Made by a program: the position numbers and the translations under genes. Below, in pieces: positions 53,987 to 63,751 of a stretch of 64,000 nt of DNA. Position 1 is the stretch's first letter. Every line of letters begins with the position of its first letter. A model generated the notes under the pieces. That model was not told the origin of the DNA, searched no databases, and saw nothing but the letters and a program-made list of their open reading frames with translations. The stretch is taken from assembly GCF_000936425.1 (NCBI RefSeq), contig NZ_AVFK01000015.1, positions 103,227-167,226 of the forward strand, read 5' to 3'. Origin of the DNA: Skermanella aerolata KACC 11604. Lineage in GTDB: Bacteria > Pseudomonadota > Alphaproteobacteria > Azospirillales > Azospirillaceae.

Positions 53987-54265
53987 ATGCTGAAGTTGGG
54001 CACGTGGGTTGAATACGAGAAGCAGACCGGCCGGATCGTCGGCCGCACGTTCGAGGGCCAGCCCAAATACGACGTAATGCTGGCCGATGGCAGCGTCCGC
54101 CCGAACGTCCGGGAGGGCGATCTGGCGACTCTTCCGCATATGGAGCCAGACTTACGGTCCACGGACCTGGGAACGGGCGATCGGCCAGCTAAATCCATGG
54201 ACCACGAGCAAACAGCTCACGAGCGAACAGCAGGGGAGGCCCGCAATGCGGATTTTGATCGTTGA
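53987..54265 (+). CDS. Small hypothetical protein
   Basis: A 92-residue soluble protein with GGGAAAAACGCG before the ATG. The first 50 residues (MLKLGTWVEYEKQTGRIVGR, YDVMLADGSVRPNVREGDL) look like a small beta-barrel of SH3/KOW-like type; the remainder is hydrophilic. Its last 20 bases overlap the receiver-protein gene in another frame, suggesting coupling. No known family is assigned. Confidence 0.5.
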   Translation: MLKLGTWVEYEKQTGRIVGRTFEGQPKYDVMLADGSVRPNVREGDLATLPHMEPDLRSTDLGTGDRPAKSMDHEQTAHERTAGEARNADFDR

Positions 54266-54716
54266 AGACGACCGGATGCTGGCAGCCGGGTTGGCCATGA
54301 TGGTGGAGGGCGCCGGACACGAAGTCGTCGGCCACGCGGTCACCGTGCGCGCCGCCATGGACCTAGCCCGAGCCCATACGCCGGACCTGACGCTGATGGA
54401 CATCGACCTCGGCCTCGGCGGCAGCGGGATCGCCGCGGCGCGCGGCATGAGGAAGCATCACGGCCTGACGTCCCTGTTCGTCACCGAACATCCGGAAAGG
54501 GCTCGACAGGCGCCGGACGCCGCCCTGGGCGTTCTCGTGAAGCCCTATGGCAACGACGCCGTTCGCGCCACCTTGGACGCCGCATCGCTGCTCCTGGCGG
54601 GCGGACAGGTTTCAGCCATGGACCTCCCATCCGGCCTTGAGATATTTCCTCGGGAGCCGAAGCCGGCCCACCAGCCGGCACCTGCCGCCGGGATCGGAAT
54701 TGAAATGGGCCGCTGA
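54246..54716 (+). CDS. Receiver-only response regulator
   Basis: A 156-residue protein with one CheY-like receiver domain: acidic pair VEDDR, phosphoacceptor Asp in TLMDIDLGLGG, Thr in LFVTEH, Lys in VLVKPYG. After residue 120 there is only a Pro-rich tail, no output domain. Such single-domain regulators pass or absorb phosphate in phosphorelays. Its histidine kinase is not adjacent. It overlaps the small gene before it and is closed by a hairpin that includes its stop codon. Confidence 0.85.
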   Translation: MRILIVEDDRMLAAGLAMMVEGAGHEVVGHAVTVRAAMDLARAHTPDLTLMDIDLGLGGSGIAAARGMRKHHGLTSLFVTEHPERARQAPDAALGVLVKPYGNDAVRATLDAASLLLAGGQVSAMDLPSGLEIFPREPKPAHQPAPAAGIGIEMGR

Positions 54717-54736
54717 CCTGAAGGTCAGCGGCCCAT
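54705..54736. terminator. Perfect 15-bp hairpin spanning a stop codon
   Basis: ATGGGCCGCTGACCT and its exact reverse complement AGGTCAGCGGCCCAT are separated by two bases. The receiver gene's TGA lies inside the left arm. It sits between two convergent genes and probably ends both transcripts, although no T-run is seen. Confidence 0.65.
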
Positions 54737-54771
54737 GCCCCTGATTGGACGAAAACGATAGTGCAGGACGG

Positions 54772-54936
54772 TCAGGCGGCTAGGCGATCGGCCTCGGCGC
54801 GCCGGTTCCGGCTGACGCGGGCGATCATCTCTTCAAGCTTCCAACGCTCTACCGCATCGCGGCGCATGAGGATCTGGACGATGGGGTCGTTCAACAAATC
54901 GTCCAGCGTAGGCTCCCGACGTTCATTGCCGATCAT
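54772..54936 (-). CDS. Small helical protein
   Basis: A 54-residue ORF, MIGNERREPTLDDLLNDPIV then QILMRRDAVERWKLEEMIAR and a basic tail ending DRLAA. GGGGAGAG lies upstream of the ATG and codons are like the neighbours. It is almost all charged and helical, with no membrane segment. Short proteins of this build are common in alphaproteobacteria but have no known role. Confidence 0.6.
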   Translation of the reverse strand: MIGNERREPTLDDLLNDPIVQILMRRDAVERWKLEEMIARVSRNRRAEADRLAA

Positions 54937-55177
54937 GGCGTCTCTCCCCTTGGTGGCGCAGTCGATTATGTTATAGCGCTCTCACCTTACCGGCGCTTTA
55001 CACCTTTGTGATGTTAATGTTACCTGATGTTCATGATGTTTTCGAGAGTAAAATCCAAGGCTGGGCCAGAATAATTGACCCATAACTTTTATCGAAGATC
55101 GAAAAAATCCCATCTATCTTGGGCTTCGTAATTGGTCATACCAGCGAACTCTTGTTCGCAACTGCAGCAAAAGTTAA

Positions 55178-57127
55178 TCATTCACCATCACGGTTAAAAG
55201 CATCGCTGCGTGATGATACCAGTACTTCACGTTTGCCCACGTGGTTTGCCGAGCTGACTATCCCCTCCGCTTCCATCCGGTCCACCAGTCGGGCCGACCT
55301 GTTGTAGCCGATCTGCAGGCAGCGCTGGATGAAGCTGACCGATGCCTTGCGCTCGCGGGTGACCAGGGCAACGGCATGTTCGTACAGTTCGTCGTCGCTG
55401 CCGGTGAACGGTGCCGCACCTTCTTCCGGGGTGGGGGAGGGGGCTTCGGCCTCGTCGTCGCCGCTGTGGTCGTCGTCTTCCGTGATGGAATGCAGGTAGT
55501 CGGGCGTCCCTTGCTCCTTCAGGTGGCGCACGACTTCCTCGACCTCCTCGTCGGAGACGAATGGGCCATGGACGCGGGTGATCCGGCCGCCGCCGGCCAT
55601 GTAGAGCATGTCGCCCTGGCCGAGCAGCTGTTCGGCGCCCTGTTCGCCCAGGATGGTGCGGCTGTCGATCTTGCTGGTGACCTGAAAGCTGATGCGGGTT
55701 GGGAAGTTGGCCTTGATCGTGCCGGTGATGACGTCCACCGACGGCCGCTGGGTCGCCATGATCAGGTGGATGCCGGCGGCGCGCGCCATCTGCGCCAGCC
55801 GCTGGATCGCCGCCTCGATGTCCTTGCCCGCCACCAGCATCAGGTCGGCCATCTCGTCCACCACCACCACGATATAAGGCAGGGACTTCAGCTCCATCGG
55901 CTGTTCTTCGAAGATCGGCTGTCGCTTCGCCTTATCGTAGCCGACCTGGACCTGTTTGAAGACTTGCTCGCCGCTTTCCAGCAGTTCTTCGATACGGATA
56001 TTGTACCCTTCGATATTGCGGACGCCGAACTTCGCCATTGCTCGATAGCGGTTTTCCATTTCTCGAACCGCCCATTTCAGGGCGACGACCGCTTTCTTCG
56101 GTTCCGTCACGACCGGCGCCAGCAGGTGCGGGATGCCGTCATAGACGGACAGTTCCAGCATCTTGGGATCGACCATGATGAAGCGGCACTTCTCCGGCGG
56201 CAGCCGGTAGAGCAGCGACAGGATCATCGTGTTGATGCAGACCGACTTGCCGGACCCGGTCGTGCCGGCGATCAGCAGGTGCGGCATGCGCGCCAGATCG
56301 ACGATGATCGGCGTGCCGCCGATATCCTTGCCCAGAACCAGCGCCAGCTTCGCGGCGGTCTGCTGATAGGCGTCGCAGTCCAGCATCTCCCGCAGGAAGA
56401 CCTTTTCGCGCGTCGGGTTCGGCAGTTCGATGCCGATGACGCTGCGGCCGGGCACCACGGCGATACGGACGGTCAGGGCCCGCATGGAACGGGCGATGTC
56501 TTCCGCCAGATTGATAACGCGCGACGATTTCAGACCGGGCGCGGGTTCCAGTTCGTAGAGCGTTACGACCGGACCGGGCCGCACCTCCATGATCTCGCCG
56601 CGCACGCCGAAGTTCTTCAGCACGGTTTCAAGGTTGCGGGCGTTATGGGCAAGCGACAGCTCGTCCATCGTCAGCGTCTCGGACTGCGGAGCCGGCTCCA
56701 GCAGGTCGACCGGCGGCAATTCGTACGGTGCATCCGGATCGCGGATCAGGTCCTCGACAGGAACGCCGTTGTCCTCGATCTCGAACTCGCCGTTCCCGAG
56801 CACTGCGGCCGTCACTTCCTCTTCGTCGGCGTCCGGGCCGATCATCGGCGCCCTGGCGGTGGCTTCGCCCCATTCGACCCCGGCGAGGAAGGCGTTGGCG
56901 GCGATCACCGCATACAGCTCCTCCCGCTGGCCGGTGCCATAGGCGATGATCGCGTTCGGACGACCGGGATTCATTTCCAGGACCCATTCCACCGCGCCGT
57001 CCGGCCATTCGTCGGGACGGAGCTTGAAGGGCTGGCTGTTGAAGGCACAGCCCAGATTGAACTCCTGGGCGGTCGTGATGTCGGAAATTGCCGTATCGAT
57101 GGGCTGACGGCTTTCCTGTTGAGTCAT
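55178..57127 (-). CDS. FtsK/SpoIIIE-type DNA translocase without membrane domain
   Basis: A 649-residue protein. Residues about 165-260 match the FtsK alpha domain ([41 protein letters not shown]), 265-520 the RecA-like motor (Walker [11 protein letters not shown], Walker [24 protein letters not shown]), and about 580-640 the gamma winged helix ([36 protein letters not shown]) that reads KOPS sites. The usual four N-terminal membrane helices are absent and replaced by a soluble 130-residue domain. It is therefore a paralogue rather than the main FtsK. The ATG of MTQQESR is used. Confidence 0.88.
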   Translation of the reverse strand: MTQQESRQPIDTAISDITTAQEFNLGCAFNSQPFKLRPDEWPDGAVEWVLEMNPGRPNAIIAYGTGQREELYAVIAANAFLAGVEWGEATARAPMIGPDADEEEVTAAVLGNGEFEIEDNGVPVEDLIRDPDAPYELPPVDLLEPAPQSETLTMDELSLAHNARNLETVLKNFGVRGEIMEVRPGPVVTLYELEPAPGLKSSRVINLAEDIARSMRALTVRIAVVPGRSVIGIELPNPTREKVFLREMLDCDAYQQTAAKLALVLGKDIGGTPIIVDLARMPHLLIAGTTGSGKSVCINTMILSLLYRLPPEKCRFIMVDPKMLELSVYDGIPHLLAPVVTEPKKAVVALKWAVREMENRYRAMAKFGVRNIEGYNIRIEELLESGEQVFKQVQVGYDKAKRQPIFEEQPMELKSLPYIVVVVDEMADLMLVAGKDIEAAIQRLAQMARAAGIHLIMATQRPSVDVITGTIKANFPTRISFQVTSKIDSRTILGEQGAEQLLGQGDMLYMAGGGRITRVHGPFVSDEEVEEVVRHLKEQGTPDYLHSITEDDDHSGDDEAEAPSPTPEEGAAPFTGSDDELYEHAVALVTRERKASVSFIQRCLQIGYNRSARLVDRMEAEGIVSSANHVGKREVLVSSRSDAFNRDGE

Positions 57128-57356
57128 GGTCTCGTCCAAACACCTGGAAAAAGAGAATCGGGGAGACGCCGGCGGAGCGGCGTGCTTGCCGCATCCTAGC
57201 GCCGGTCCGTCTCCCAATGGTAAATGTTCGTAAAGGCTCAGTCAGTTTCCTGTTCGGGAGCACCGATTCCGGTGGAAGCCGGACGAGCCGCCGGAGTCAG
57301 GCCGCACCCACGGTCGGACCCTTGGGCGAAAACGAGGCCGGATCACGAAACACGGG

Positions 57357-57833
57357 TTACGACAGGCTCGGCGCGCTGACCGACACCGGGTAGGGCTGGT
57401 CCAGCTTATAGGCGCCGACCAGCAGCTTGCCGACCGTCTCGCCGTCTTCCGTCAAGGGCAGCACCAGCCGCTCCCAGGTGGAGGGCACTCCGTCGAACTC
57501 GGCCGAATAGACGCGCACCACCGGTTTGGCCTCCGACCGCACGTGGTCGTATTCCGCCCGCAGGATATCGCTTTGCCCTTCCGGAAGGCGCGCGATCGAC
57601 TGGCCGACCCGGTCCTCGCCGAACGAGTCCGAGAAGGACTGGCCGTAATAGGAATAGACGAAGTCGGCATTGCGGACGACGTCCATGATCAGCAGGTTGC
57701 CAAGCCACGGCCTCAGCTCGGCCGGGTTCAGCGCCGAAGCCAATGGCAGCGGAGCACCTGCGCATTGTTCCAGCCAGAAGGCGTACAAGCTGATCAGCTT
57801 GGGATGGCGAAGGACGAGGGTTTCGTCGGTCAT
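57357..57833 (-). CDS. PAS-domain protein (PAS_5 type)
   Basis: A 158-residue soluble protein with one PAS-like domain of the proteobacterial PAS_5 family: LISLYAFWLEQCAGAPLPLASALNP, FVYSYYGQSFSDSFGEDRVGQ, and ERLVLPLTEDGETVGKLLVG. It has no output domain. Such proteins are usually single-domain sensors with unknown ligands. It is upstream of the FtsK-like gene on the same strand but separated by about 230 bases. Confidence 0.8.
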   Translation of the reverse strand: MTDETLVLRHPKLISLYAFWLEQCAGAPLPLASALNPAELRPWLGNLLIMDVVRNADFVYSYYGQSFSDSFGEDRVGQSIARLPEGQSDILRAEYDHVRSEAKPVVRVYSAEFDGVPSTWERLVLPLTEDGETVGKLLVGAYKLDQPYPVSVSAPSLS

Positions 57834-58039
57834 ATCGATATGCGCTGCCCCAGGTCAGCGGATGGTGGTCGGAAAAACTGCGGACGAACTTACGGTCGAT
57901 CGGTCCCCGCCGGTCAGGCACAAGGCCCGGCCGGCGCGGTCGGGATGTGGTTGCGCCAAGCCCCGCCGACAGGAAATCGCCCGTTCCCCATACGGGTAAC
58001 AGGCCGGCCGAGTCGCTGGCAAGGTGTTTCTGAAACTTG

Positions 58040-59428
58040 TCACTCCGGACCCATGCGGGGGAACACAAGGGAAACAACCAGACCCGGATCGTTATCGTCC
58101 ATTTCCAGCCGCGCACCGTGCAGACGCGCCACGGCATCGACAAGACTGAGGCCCAGACCGTTGCCGGGAGAACTGCGGCTGGCCTCCAGCCGGACGAACC
58201 GGCGCAGCACGCTTTCACGCTGCGCCGCCGGGATGCCCGGCCCCGTGTCAGCCACCGAAATGCAGGCGCCCCGCGCCCCCGCCGGTCCCTTGACGGCCAG
58301 GGTGACGCAGCCCTCGGACGGCGTATATTTCAGCGCATTGTCCAGCAGGTTGGCGATCGCCTGTGCCAGCAACTGCTGATTGCCGAGCACGATCGGCTCC
58401 GCCTCGATATCGCCGACGAAGCCCAGTCCCGCCTCCTCGGCCGCGGGCTCGTAGAGATCCGCCATCAGGCGCGCCAGATCGGACAGCGAAACCTTCTGGA
58501 AGCTCCGCTGCATGGTCCCGGCCTCCGCTTCGGCGATGCTCAGCAGGGCACTGAAGATGCCGAGCAGCCGGTCGGCCTCGCTGATCGCTTCCTGGATCGC
58601 GGCGCGGTATTCGTCCTCCGTCCCAGCCTCGACCAGCGTGATTTCCAGCCGCGACCGCAGCCGGGTCAGCGGCGTCCGCAGGTCGTGCGCGACGCTGTCG
58701 GTCACTTGCCTCATGCCGACCATCAGATGCTCGATCTGGTCGAGCATCGCATTGAGGTTGCCGGCAAGCTGGTCGAGCTCGTCGCCGGTGTTCGCCACCG
58801 CCATGCGCTCCTGCAGCGCGCCCGACATGATCTGCCGGGTGGTGCGGTTGATGGCGTCGATCCGATGCATGACGTTGCGGCTTATCAGCACGCCGCCGGC
58901 GGCGCCCAGTCCGACCGTCAGCAGCAGCGCCCAGGCCAGCGAGATCAGGACGCGTTCCTGGAAGTGCCTGCGCTCCATCGTGTCGCGCCCGACCAGCAGG
59001 TGATAGCCGCCGGGCAGGGTGAAGACGACGGCCCGTGCCTCATGGCTGCCGCCGTCGGGTTCCTCCGGCGCATCGGCGATCTCGAACTCTATCCAGCCAT
59101 CCGGATCGGGTCGCGCATCCGGCCAGTCGGACAGGTTGCCGGCCAGCGGCGTGAAGGTAGGCGTCGCTACCAGATAGAGCGTGCTGGTCCGGGGCACGGC
59201 GCTCCGCGCCTTGACCACCTCGATCAGGCCCGGAAGCCGGCGCTGCCGGTACTGCTCCCGCAATCCGGCGATCTCGGCGGCGATCGTCTCGTCGGTCTGG
59301 CGCTCGATGAAGCCGGCGGTGAACCAGTAGATCAGGACCAGGATCACCAGCACCGAGGCGAGGAACAGCCCCAGGTACAGCAGCGCCACCCGGAAGGTGG
59401 TCGTCCGGAGCAAGGCGAAGTCAGGCAC
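58040..59428 (-). CDS. Sensor histidine kinase (EnvZ/QseC-like)
   Basis: A 462-residue membrane kinase with GTG start. Two membrane helices (about 14-40 and 160-180) enclose a periplasmic domain of about 120 residues. HAMP (about 182-235), H-box SVAHDLRTPLTRLR, N-box LLDNALKYTPSEG, G1 VADTGPGIP and G2 GNGLGLSLVDAV follow. The start overlaps the 3' end of the response regulator gene by 8 bases, so they form a two-component pair. The adjacent DegP protease suggests an envelope-stress signal, by position only. Confidence 0.92.
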   Translation of the reverse strand: MPDFALLRTTTFRVALLYLGLFLASVLVILVLIYWFTAGFIERQTDETIAAEIAGLREQYRQRRLPGLIEVVKARSAVPRTSTLYLVATPTFTPLAGNLSDWPDARPDPDGWIEFEIADAPEEPDGGSHEARAVVFTLPGGYHLLVGRDTMERRHFQERVLISLAWALLLTVGLGAAGGVLISRNVMHRIDAINRTTRQIMSGALQERMAVANTGDELDQLAGNLNAMLDQIEHLMVGMRQVTDSVAHDLRTPLTRLRSRLEITLVEAGTEDEYRAAIQEAISEADRLLGIFSALLSIAEAEAGTMQRSFQKVSLSDLARLMADLYEPAAEEAGLGFVGDIEAEPIVLGNQQLLAQAIANLLDNALKYTPSEGCVTLAVKGPAGARGACISVADTGPGIPAAQRESVLRRFVRLEASRSSPGNGLGLSLVDAVARLHGARLEMDDNDPGLVVSLVFPRMGPE

Positions 59429-60095
59429 GCAGGCAGTATCCCGCCCCGCGCACGGTATGGATCATCGGCGTCGGAAACTCCCGATCGATCTTCTGCCGCA
59501 GGCGTGCGACGTGGACGTCGATCACGTTGGTCTGCGGATCGAAGTGGTAGTCCCAGACGTTTTCCAGCAGCATGGTGCGCGTCACCACGTTGCCCTCATG
59601 GCGCATCAGGTATTCCAGCAGCCGGAACTCGCGCGGCAGCAGGTCGATCTGCTTGCCCGCGCGCTTGACCTTGCGCGCCAGCAGGTCCATCTCGAGCTCG
59701 CCGACATGGAGCCTGGTCGTCGTCACCGCCGCCGCCGATTTCCGCCGGCCCAGCGCCTCGACGCGGGCCAGCAGTTCGGAAAAGGCGTAGGGCTTGGTCA
59801 GGTAGTCGTCGCCGCCCGCCCGCAGGCCCCGCACCCGGTCGTCGACGCTGCCGAGGGCGCTCAGGAACAGGACGGGGGTTTCCGTCCCCGCCCCGCGCAG
59901 GATCTCGACCACGGCCAGCCCGTCGCGGCCCGGCAGCATCCGGTCCACGACCAGCACGTCGTAGTTCTCCGAGCCGGCCATGAACAGCCCGTCCTTGCCG
60001 TCGGCCGCGTGGTCCACCACGTGGCCGCTCTCCTTCAGCCCCTTGACCAGATAAGCGGCGGCCTGGGCGTCGTCTTCGATGACCAGTATCTTCAT
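59421..60095 (-). CDS. OmpR-family response regulator
   Basis: A 224-residue regulator. Receiver (2-115): IEDDAQ, phosphoacceptor in VLVVDRMLPGRDG, SALG, and TKPYAFSE with the Lys. Winged-helix output (about 125-222): LLPREFRLLEYLMRHEGNVVTR and NVIDVHVARLRQKI. The start MKILVIEDD is chosen; the upstream Gly-rich open frame is not protein-like for this family. Partner kinase is the next gene. Confidence 0.95.
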   Translation of the reverse strand: MKILVIEDDAQAAAYLVKGLKESGHVVDHAADGKDGLFMAGSENYDVLVVDRMLPGRDGLAVVEILRGAGTETPVLFLSALGSVDDRVRGLRAGGDDYLTKPYAFSELLARVEALGRRKSAAAVTTTRLHVGELEMDLLARKVKRAGKQIDLLPREFRLLEYLMRHEGNVVTRTMLLENVWDYHFDPQTNVIDVHVARLRQKIDREFPTPMIHTVRGAGYCLRA

Positions 60096-60230
60096 GGCCC
60101 CATCATAGCCGAAGAACGGTCTCTCGCCAGAACCTTCCCGAGGGTGCCCGTCGCCGAATCCGCCGTCCGGATCGGCGTCCCCGGCTCCGCCACCCCCGGC
60201 CCTGCCACCCATGCCACCGCTCATTTGGAC

Positions 60231-61763
60231 TCAGGCCTTCTTGATCGAAACTGCGACGAACTGCTCGGTCCCCTGACGGCTGACCCGCAGCAGCACGGCT
60301 CCCCGTCCGGCTTCCTTGGCTTCCTTGATCTTGGCGGCGATCTGATCGGGGGCGGCGACCGGCTCGCTGCCGACCTCCGTGATCACGTCGCCAGGGCGCA
60401 AGTTGACCTCGCCCAGCGACTCGTCGGTCCCGACGACCAGCACGCCCTCGATGCCCTCGGTCAGCCCGTATTTCCGGCGGGACTGCTCGCTCAGCTTGGA
60501 CAGCTGCATGCCCAGGACCGTGTGGCTGGCAGTGGCGCCGGACTCTGGAGCCGGCGTGGCGGCCGCGACCTTGGGCTGGTCGGGCATCTGGTCGAGCCTT
60601 ACGCTGATGTTCTGCCGCTTGCCCCTGCGCAGGACCTCCAGCGTCACGTCCGATCCGGTCTTGCTGTCGGCCACCATCCGGGTCAGGTCCTTGATCGTGT
60701 CGACCGGCCGGCCGTCCAGGCTCAGGATCACGTCGCCGGCCTGGACCTTGGACTTGGCGGCGGGGCTGTCGGCCGTCACGTCGGCGACCAGCGCGCCCTT
60801 GGGCTGCGTCAGTCCGAGGCTTTCGGCGATCTCCGGCGTGACCTGCTGGATCTGGACGCCCAGCCAGCCCCGGCTGACCGTGCCGGTCTCGCGAAGCTGG
60901 GCGATGACGCCCTTGGCGAGGTTGGACGGGATTGCGAAGCCGATGCCGACCGAGCCGCCGTTGGGCGAGAAGATCGCCGTGTTGATACCGATCACCCGGC
61001 CCTGCACGTCGAAGGTCGGACCGCCCGAGTTGCCCCGGTTGATCGACGCGTCGAGCTGGAGGAAGTCGTCGTAGGGGCCGGCCTGGATGTCGCGGCCGCG
61101 GGCCGAGACGATGCCGGAGGTCACGGTGCCGCCCAGGCCGAAGGGGTTACCGATGGCGATCACCCAGTCGCCGACCCGCGCCGTGTCGCTGTCGCCGAAT
61201 TCCAGGTAGGGCAGGGGTTTGCCGGCCTCGACCTTCAGTAGCGCCAGGTCGGTCTTCGGATCGCGCCCGACCAGCTTGGCGTCCAGCTTGGCGCCGTCAT
61301 GAGTCGTGACTGTGATCTCTTCCGCCCCGTCGATCACGTGGTTGTTGGTGACGACGTAGCCAGCCGCATCGACGATGAAGCCGGAGCCCTGCGCCTGCTG
61401 CTTCTCCTGCTGCTTCGGACGGGCGCCGCGCTGTTGCTCCTGGAACTGCTTGAAGAATTCTTCGAACGGCGAGCCGGGCGGGAATTCCGGCATGCCGGGC
61501 ATGCCACGCGGCTGCTCCGAGTCGGCACTGCCCTGGACGGTCGAGACGTTGACGACGGCGGGGGTGACGCGCTCGACCAGATCGGCGAAGCTGCCGGGCA
61601 GCTCATGGGAGATCGCCTGGGGTGCCGCGAAAGCATTGGCCGGAAGTCCGACGGATCCCGTCAGGATGGTGGTGCCGAGGAGAGCGGCGGCCGCGACCTT
61701 GCGCAGGCGTCCGGCCGAAAAGCCGACGATCGAGGGGCTGGCGATCGAGGAAGTGGACAACAT
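60231..61763 (-). CDS. Periplasmic serine protease Do/DegP family
   Basis: A 510-residue exported protease-chaperone. Signal region to about residue 47 (NAFAAPQ). Trypsin-like domain with His in VVTNNHVIDG, Asp in KTDLALLKV and Ser in NRGNSGGPTF, then two PDZ domains (about 290-375 and 415-505). It degrades or refolds misfolded envelope proteins. It lies upstream of the OmpR/kinase pair on the same strand with a 135-base gap, suggesting common control, as in other alphaproteobacterial degP loci. Confidence 0.93.
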   Translation of the reverse strand: MLSTSSIASPSIVGFSAGRLRKVAAAALLGTTILTGSVGLPANAFAAPQAISHELPGSFADLVERVTPAVVNVSTVQGSADSEQPRGMPGMPEFPPGSPFEEFFKQFQEQQRGARPKQQEKQQAQGSGFIVDAAGYVVTNNHVIDGAEEITVTTHDGAKLDAKLVGRDPKTDLALLKVEAGKPLPYLEFGDSDTARVGDWVIAIGNPFGLGGTVTSGIVSARGRDIQAGPYDDFLQLDASINRGNSGGPTFDVQGRVIGINTAIFSPNGGSVGIGFAIPSNLAKGVIAQLRETGTVSRGWLGVQIQQVTPEIAESLGLTQPKGALVADVTADSPAAKSKVQAGDVILSLDGRPVDTIKDLTRMVADSKTGSDVTLEVLRRGKRQNISVRLDQMPDQPKVAAATPAPESGATASHTVLGMQLSKLSEQSRRKYGLTEGIEGVLVVGTDESLGEVNLRPGDVITEVGSEPVAAPDQIAAKIKEAKEAGRGAVLLRVSRQGTEQFVAVSIKKA

Positions 61764-61884
61764 GGATGGCTCCTGGCTTCACGAATTCATTGAAGCCGTT
61801 TGTAGCCCGTCCAGGCTTACGCCCGCCTTGCACCAACATTAAATCGCTGAAACCTTCGTTTCTTTCGACGTCCCCGCGCCTGCC

Positions 61885-62976
61885 CTACTCCAGCACCTCC
61901 CGCAGGGCGTCGACCAGCGCATGGTTCTCTTCCTCCGTTCCGACGGTGATCCGCAGGCAGTCCGCCAGCCCGTACTCGCCCAGCGTCTTGACCAGAATGC
62001 CGCGGTCCCGCAAATGCGTGCAGACCGCCGCGACGCTCATGGTCGGGTCAGGCGGCACCCGGATCAGCAGGAAATTGCAGACGCTGGGATAGACCCGCAC
62101 GCCGATGGCCCGCAGCTCATGCGACAGCCACGCGATCCACGCGTCGTTGTGCTCGAGCGTCGCGGCCTCGTGCTCGGGGTCGCCCAGGGCCGCTGCCGCC
62201 GCGGCCTGCGCCGGCAGGCCGACGTTGTACGGGTCCCTGATGCGGTCCAGCGTCTCGATGATCGACGGCGGGCCATAGGCCCAGCCGACCCGCAGGCCCG
62301 CCAGCCCGTGCAGCTTGGAGAAGGTCCGGACCATCAGGACGTTGTCGTGCTCCTCCACCAGCCCGAAGCCCGGATCGTAATTGTCGCGCCGGACATAGTC
62401 AGCATAGGCGCTGTCCAGCACCAGCAGGGTATGCGCGGGAAGGTCGGCCCTCAGCCGCTGGACCTGCTCGGCCGGCACATAGGAGCCGGTCGGGTTGTTC
62501 GGATTGGCGAGGAAGACGATCTTGGTCCGCTCGCTCGCCAGATCGGCCAGGGCCTCGATGTCCACCGCCAGATCCCGTTCCGCCGCGACGACGGGAGTGG
62601 CGCCGGTCATCCGCGCCGCTTTGTGGAAGCCCCGGTAGCCGTACTGGTGGAACAGCACCTCGTCGCCGGGGCCGGCATAGGCTTCCGCGACGAGCTGGAT
62701 CATCTCGTCCGAGCCGTTGGAGCACGTGATGTGGTCGGTCGCGATGTCGTAGCGGCGGCCGATCGCGGCCCGCAGCAGGGTGTGTTCGTAGTCGGGATAG
62801 CGGTGCAGGCTCAGCGCCGCCTTGCGGTATGCCGCTATAGCCTTTGTGCTAGGGCCCAGCGCGTTGTGGCTCAGCGAGAGATCGATGAACGGGCGTCCGT
62901 CGGGCGGAACCCGGGAAGAGCGGTAGGGGGCGATCTGGCCAATGCCGACCCTTGGTGTCAGCCGTTCCATCGGCAT
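61885..62976 (-). CDS. hisC: Histidinol-phosphate aminotransferase-like enzyme
   Basis: A 363-residue fold-type I PLP aminotransferase. Seen are SLSHNALGPSTKAI, CSNGSDEMIQLV, the FLANPNNPTGSYV substrate loop, DSAYADYV, and the Schiff-base Lys in RTFSKLHGLAGLRVGW; RITVG with the terminal Arg closes the site. It converts imidazole acetol phosphate to histidinol phosphate or acts on aromatic amino acids, as many HisC paralogues do. No other his gene is adjacent. The ATG at 62976 has GGGAG just upstream. Confidence 0.88.
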   Translation of the reverse strand: MPMERLTPRVGIGQIAPYRSSRVPPDGRPFIDLSLSHNALGPSTKAIAAYRKAALSLHRYPDYEHTLLRAAIGRRYDIATDHITCSNGSDEMIQLVAEAYAGPGDEVLFHQYGYRGFHKAARMTGATPVVAAERDLAVDIEALADLASERTKIVFLANPNNPTGSYVPAEQVQRLRADLPAHTLLVLDSAYADYVRRDNYDPGFGLVEEHDNVLMVRTFSKLHGLAGLRVGWAYGPPSIIETLDRIRDPYNVGLPAQAAAAAALGDPEHEAATLEHNDAWIAWLSHELRAIGVRVYPSVCNFLLIRVPPDPTMSVAAVCTHLRDRGILVKTLGEYGLADCLRITVGTEEENHALVDALREVLE

Positions 62977-63118
62977 CCATCTCCCTGTTGCGTTGCGGCT
63001 ACTGCTTTCCGTCGGCCATTGAATCTTAAACGCCGGCAATTAGCCAGTGATCGGATTAGCGCAGGGAACATTCGTTCGCGGCCGATGGGAACTCGCCCGC
63101 TTGAAATTATCGCCCGAT

Positions 63119-63751
63119 TTAAAGAATCTGACCGGATTGCCGCGCCGCCGGCAGGGGATGAGCCTCGTCGTCGATGAAGCCGCCGGCGTGCAGCCGTTTC
63201 AGCATCCGCTCGAAATGCGATGCCGTGGCCGGGCGGTCGTAGCCTTCCAGCCAGTTCTGCTCCAGGAAAGCCAGCAGCGCCGGCTGCCCCAGGTCGGCTT
63301 CCCACAGAATGCCGAGCAGGGAGGTCAGGCCTTCCTCGTCCTGCCCTTCCTCCTGGCTCAGCGCCATGACGCGGTCGGCCTCCTCGACCCGCCCGGACTC
63401 GGGTCCGGCGCCGAGGCCGAAATCGTAGAGCGGCCTGCGCTCCGGCGTGCAGAGCTGCCAATGGGCGATCTCATGGATCACGACCGAGGGTTCGCTCCTG
63501 GTGCGGATGAAGCGGCCGTCCCAGCTGAAGGCGACGGCGGGATCCTCGTCCAGCGTCTCGATCCCGAGCCTGCCAGCCAGCTCGACCGCTTGGGCGCGCT
63601 GGGCCGCCGGGTCGCCGAGACTGCCGTCCGGCGGGATCGATCTCGCGATTCGCCTGAACGCGGCAAGCGCCAGCGGTTTTCCGTCAAGCTGCTGTTCGAA
63701 CCGGTCCAGCACGGCGGGAAGGTCTTCTGTGTCGATCGGCGTCAGAATCAT
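63119..63751 (-). CDS. Protein with HEIAHW metal-binding motif (elongation factor P hydroxylase-like motif)
   Basis: A 210-residue soluble protein. VVIHEIAHWQLCTPERRPLY holds an HExxH zinc/iron motif; the HEIxHW form followed by a Pro/Arg-rich turn and DFGLG recalls the EF-P hydroxylase EpmC (HEISHW...DYGYW), which hydroxylates a lysine on EF-P. It could also be a small metalloprotease. Overall similarity beyond the motif is low by eye. The start MILTPIDTED is chosen. The gene stands alone. Confidence 0.55.
   Translation of the reverse strand: MILTPIDTEDLPAVLDRFEQQLDGKPLALAAFRRIARSIPPDGSLGDPAAQRAQAVELAGRLGIETLDEDPAVAFSWDGRFIRTRSEPSVVIHEIAHWQLCTPERRPLYDFGLGAGPESGRVEEADRVMALSQEEGQDEEGLTSLLGILWEADLGQPALLAFLEQNWLEGYDRPATASHFERMLKRLHAGGFIDDEAHPLPAARQSGQIL

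Noticed and set aside
60096..60224. Gly-rich N-terminal extension of the OmpR-type regulator
   Set aside because: OmpR-family proteins start at the MKILVIEDD-type strand; the extension has no conserved features and a good start exists at 60095.
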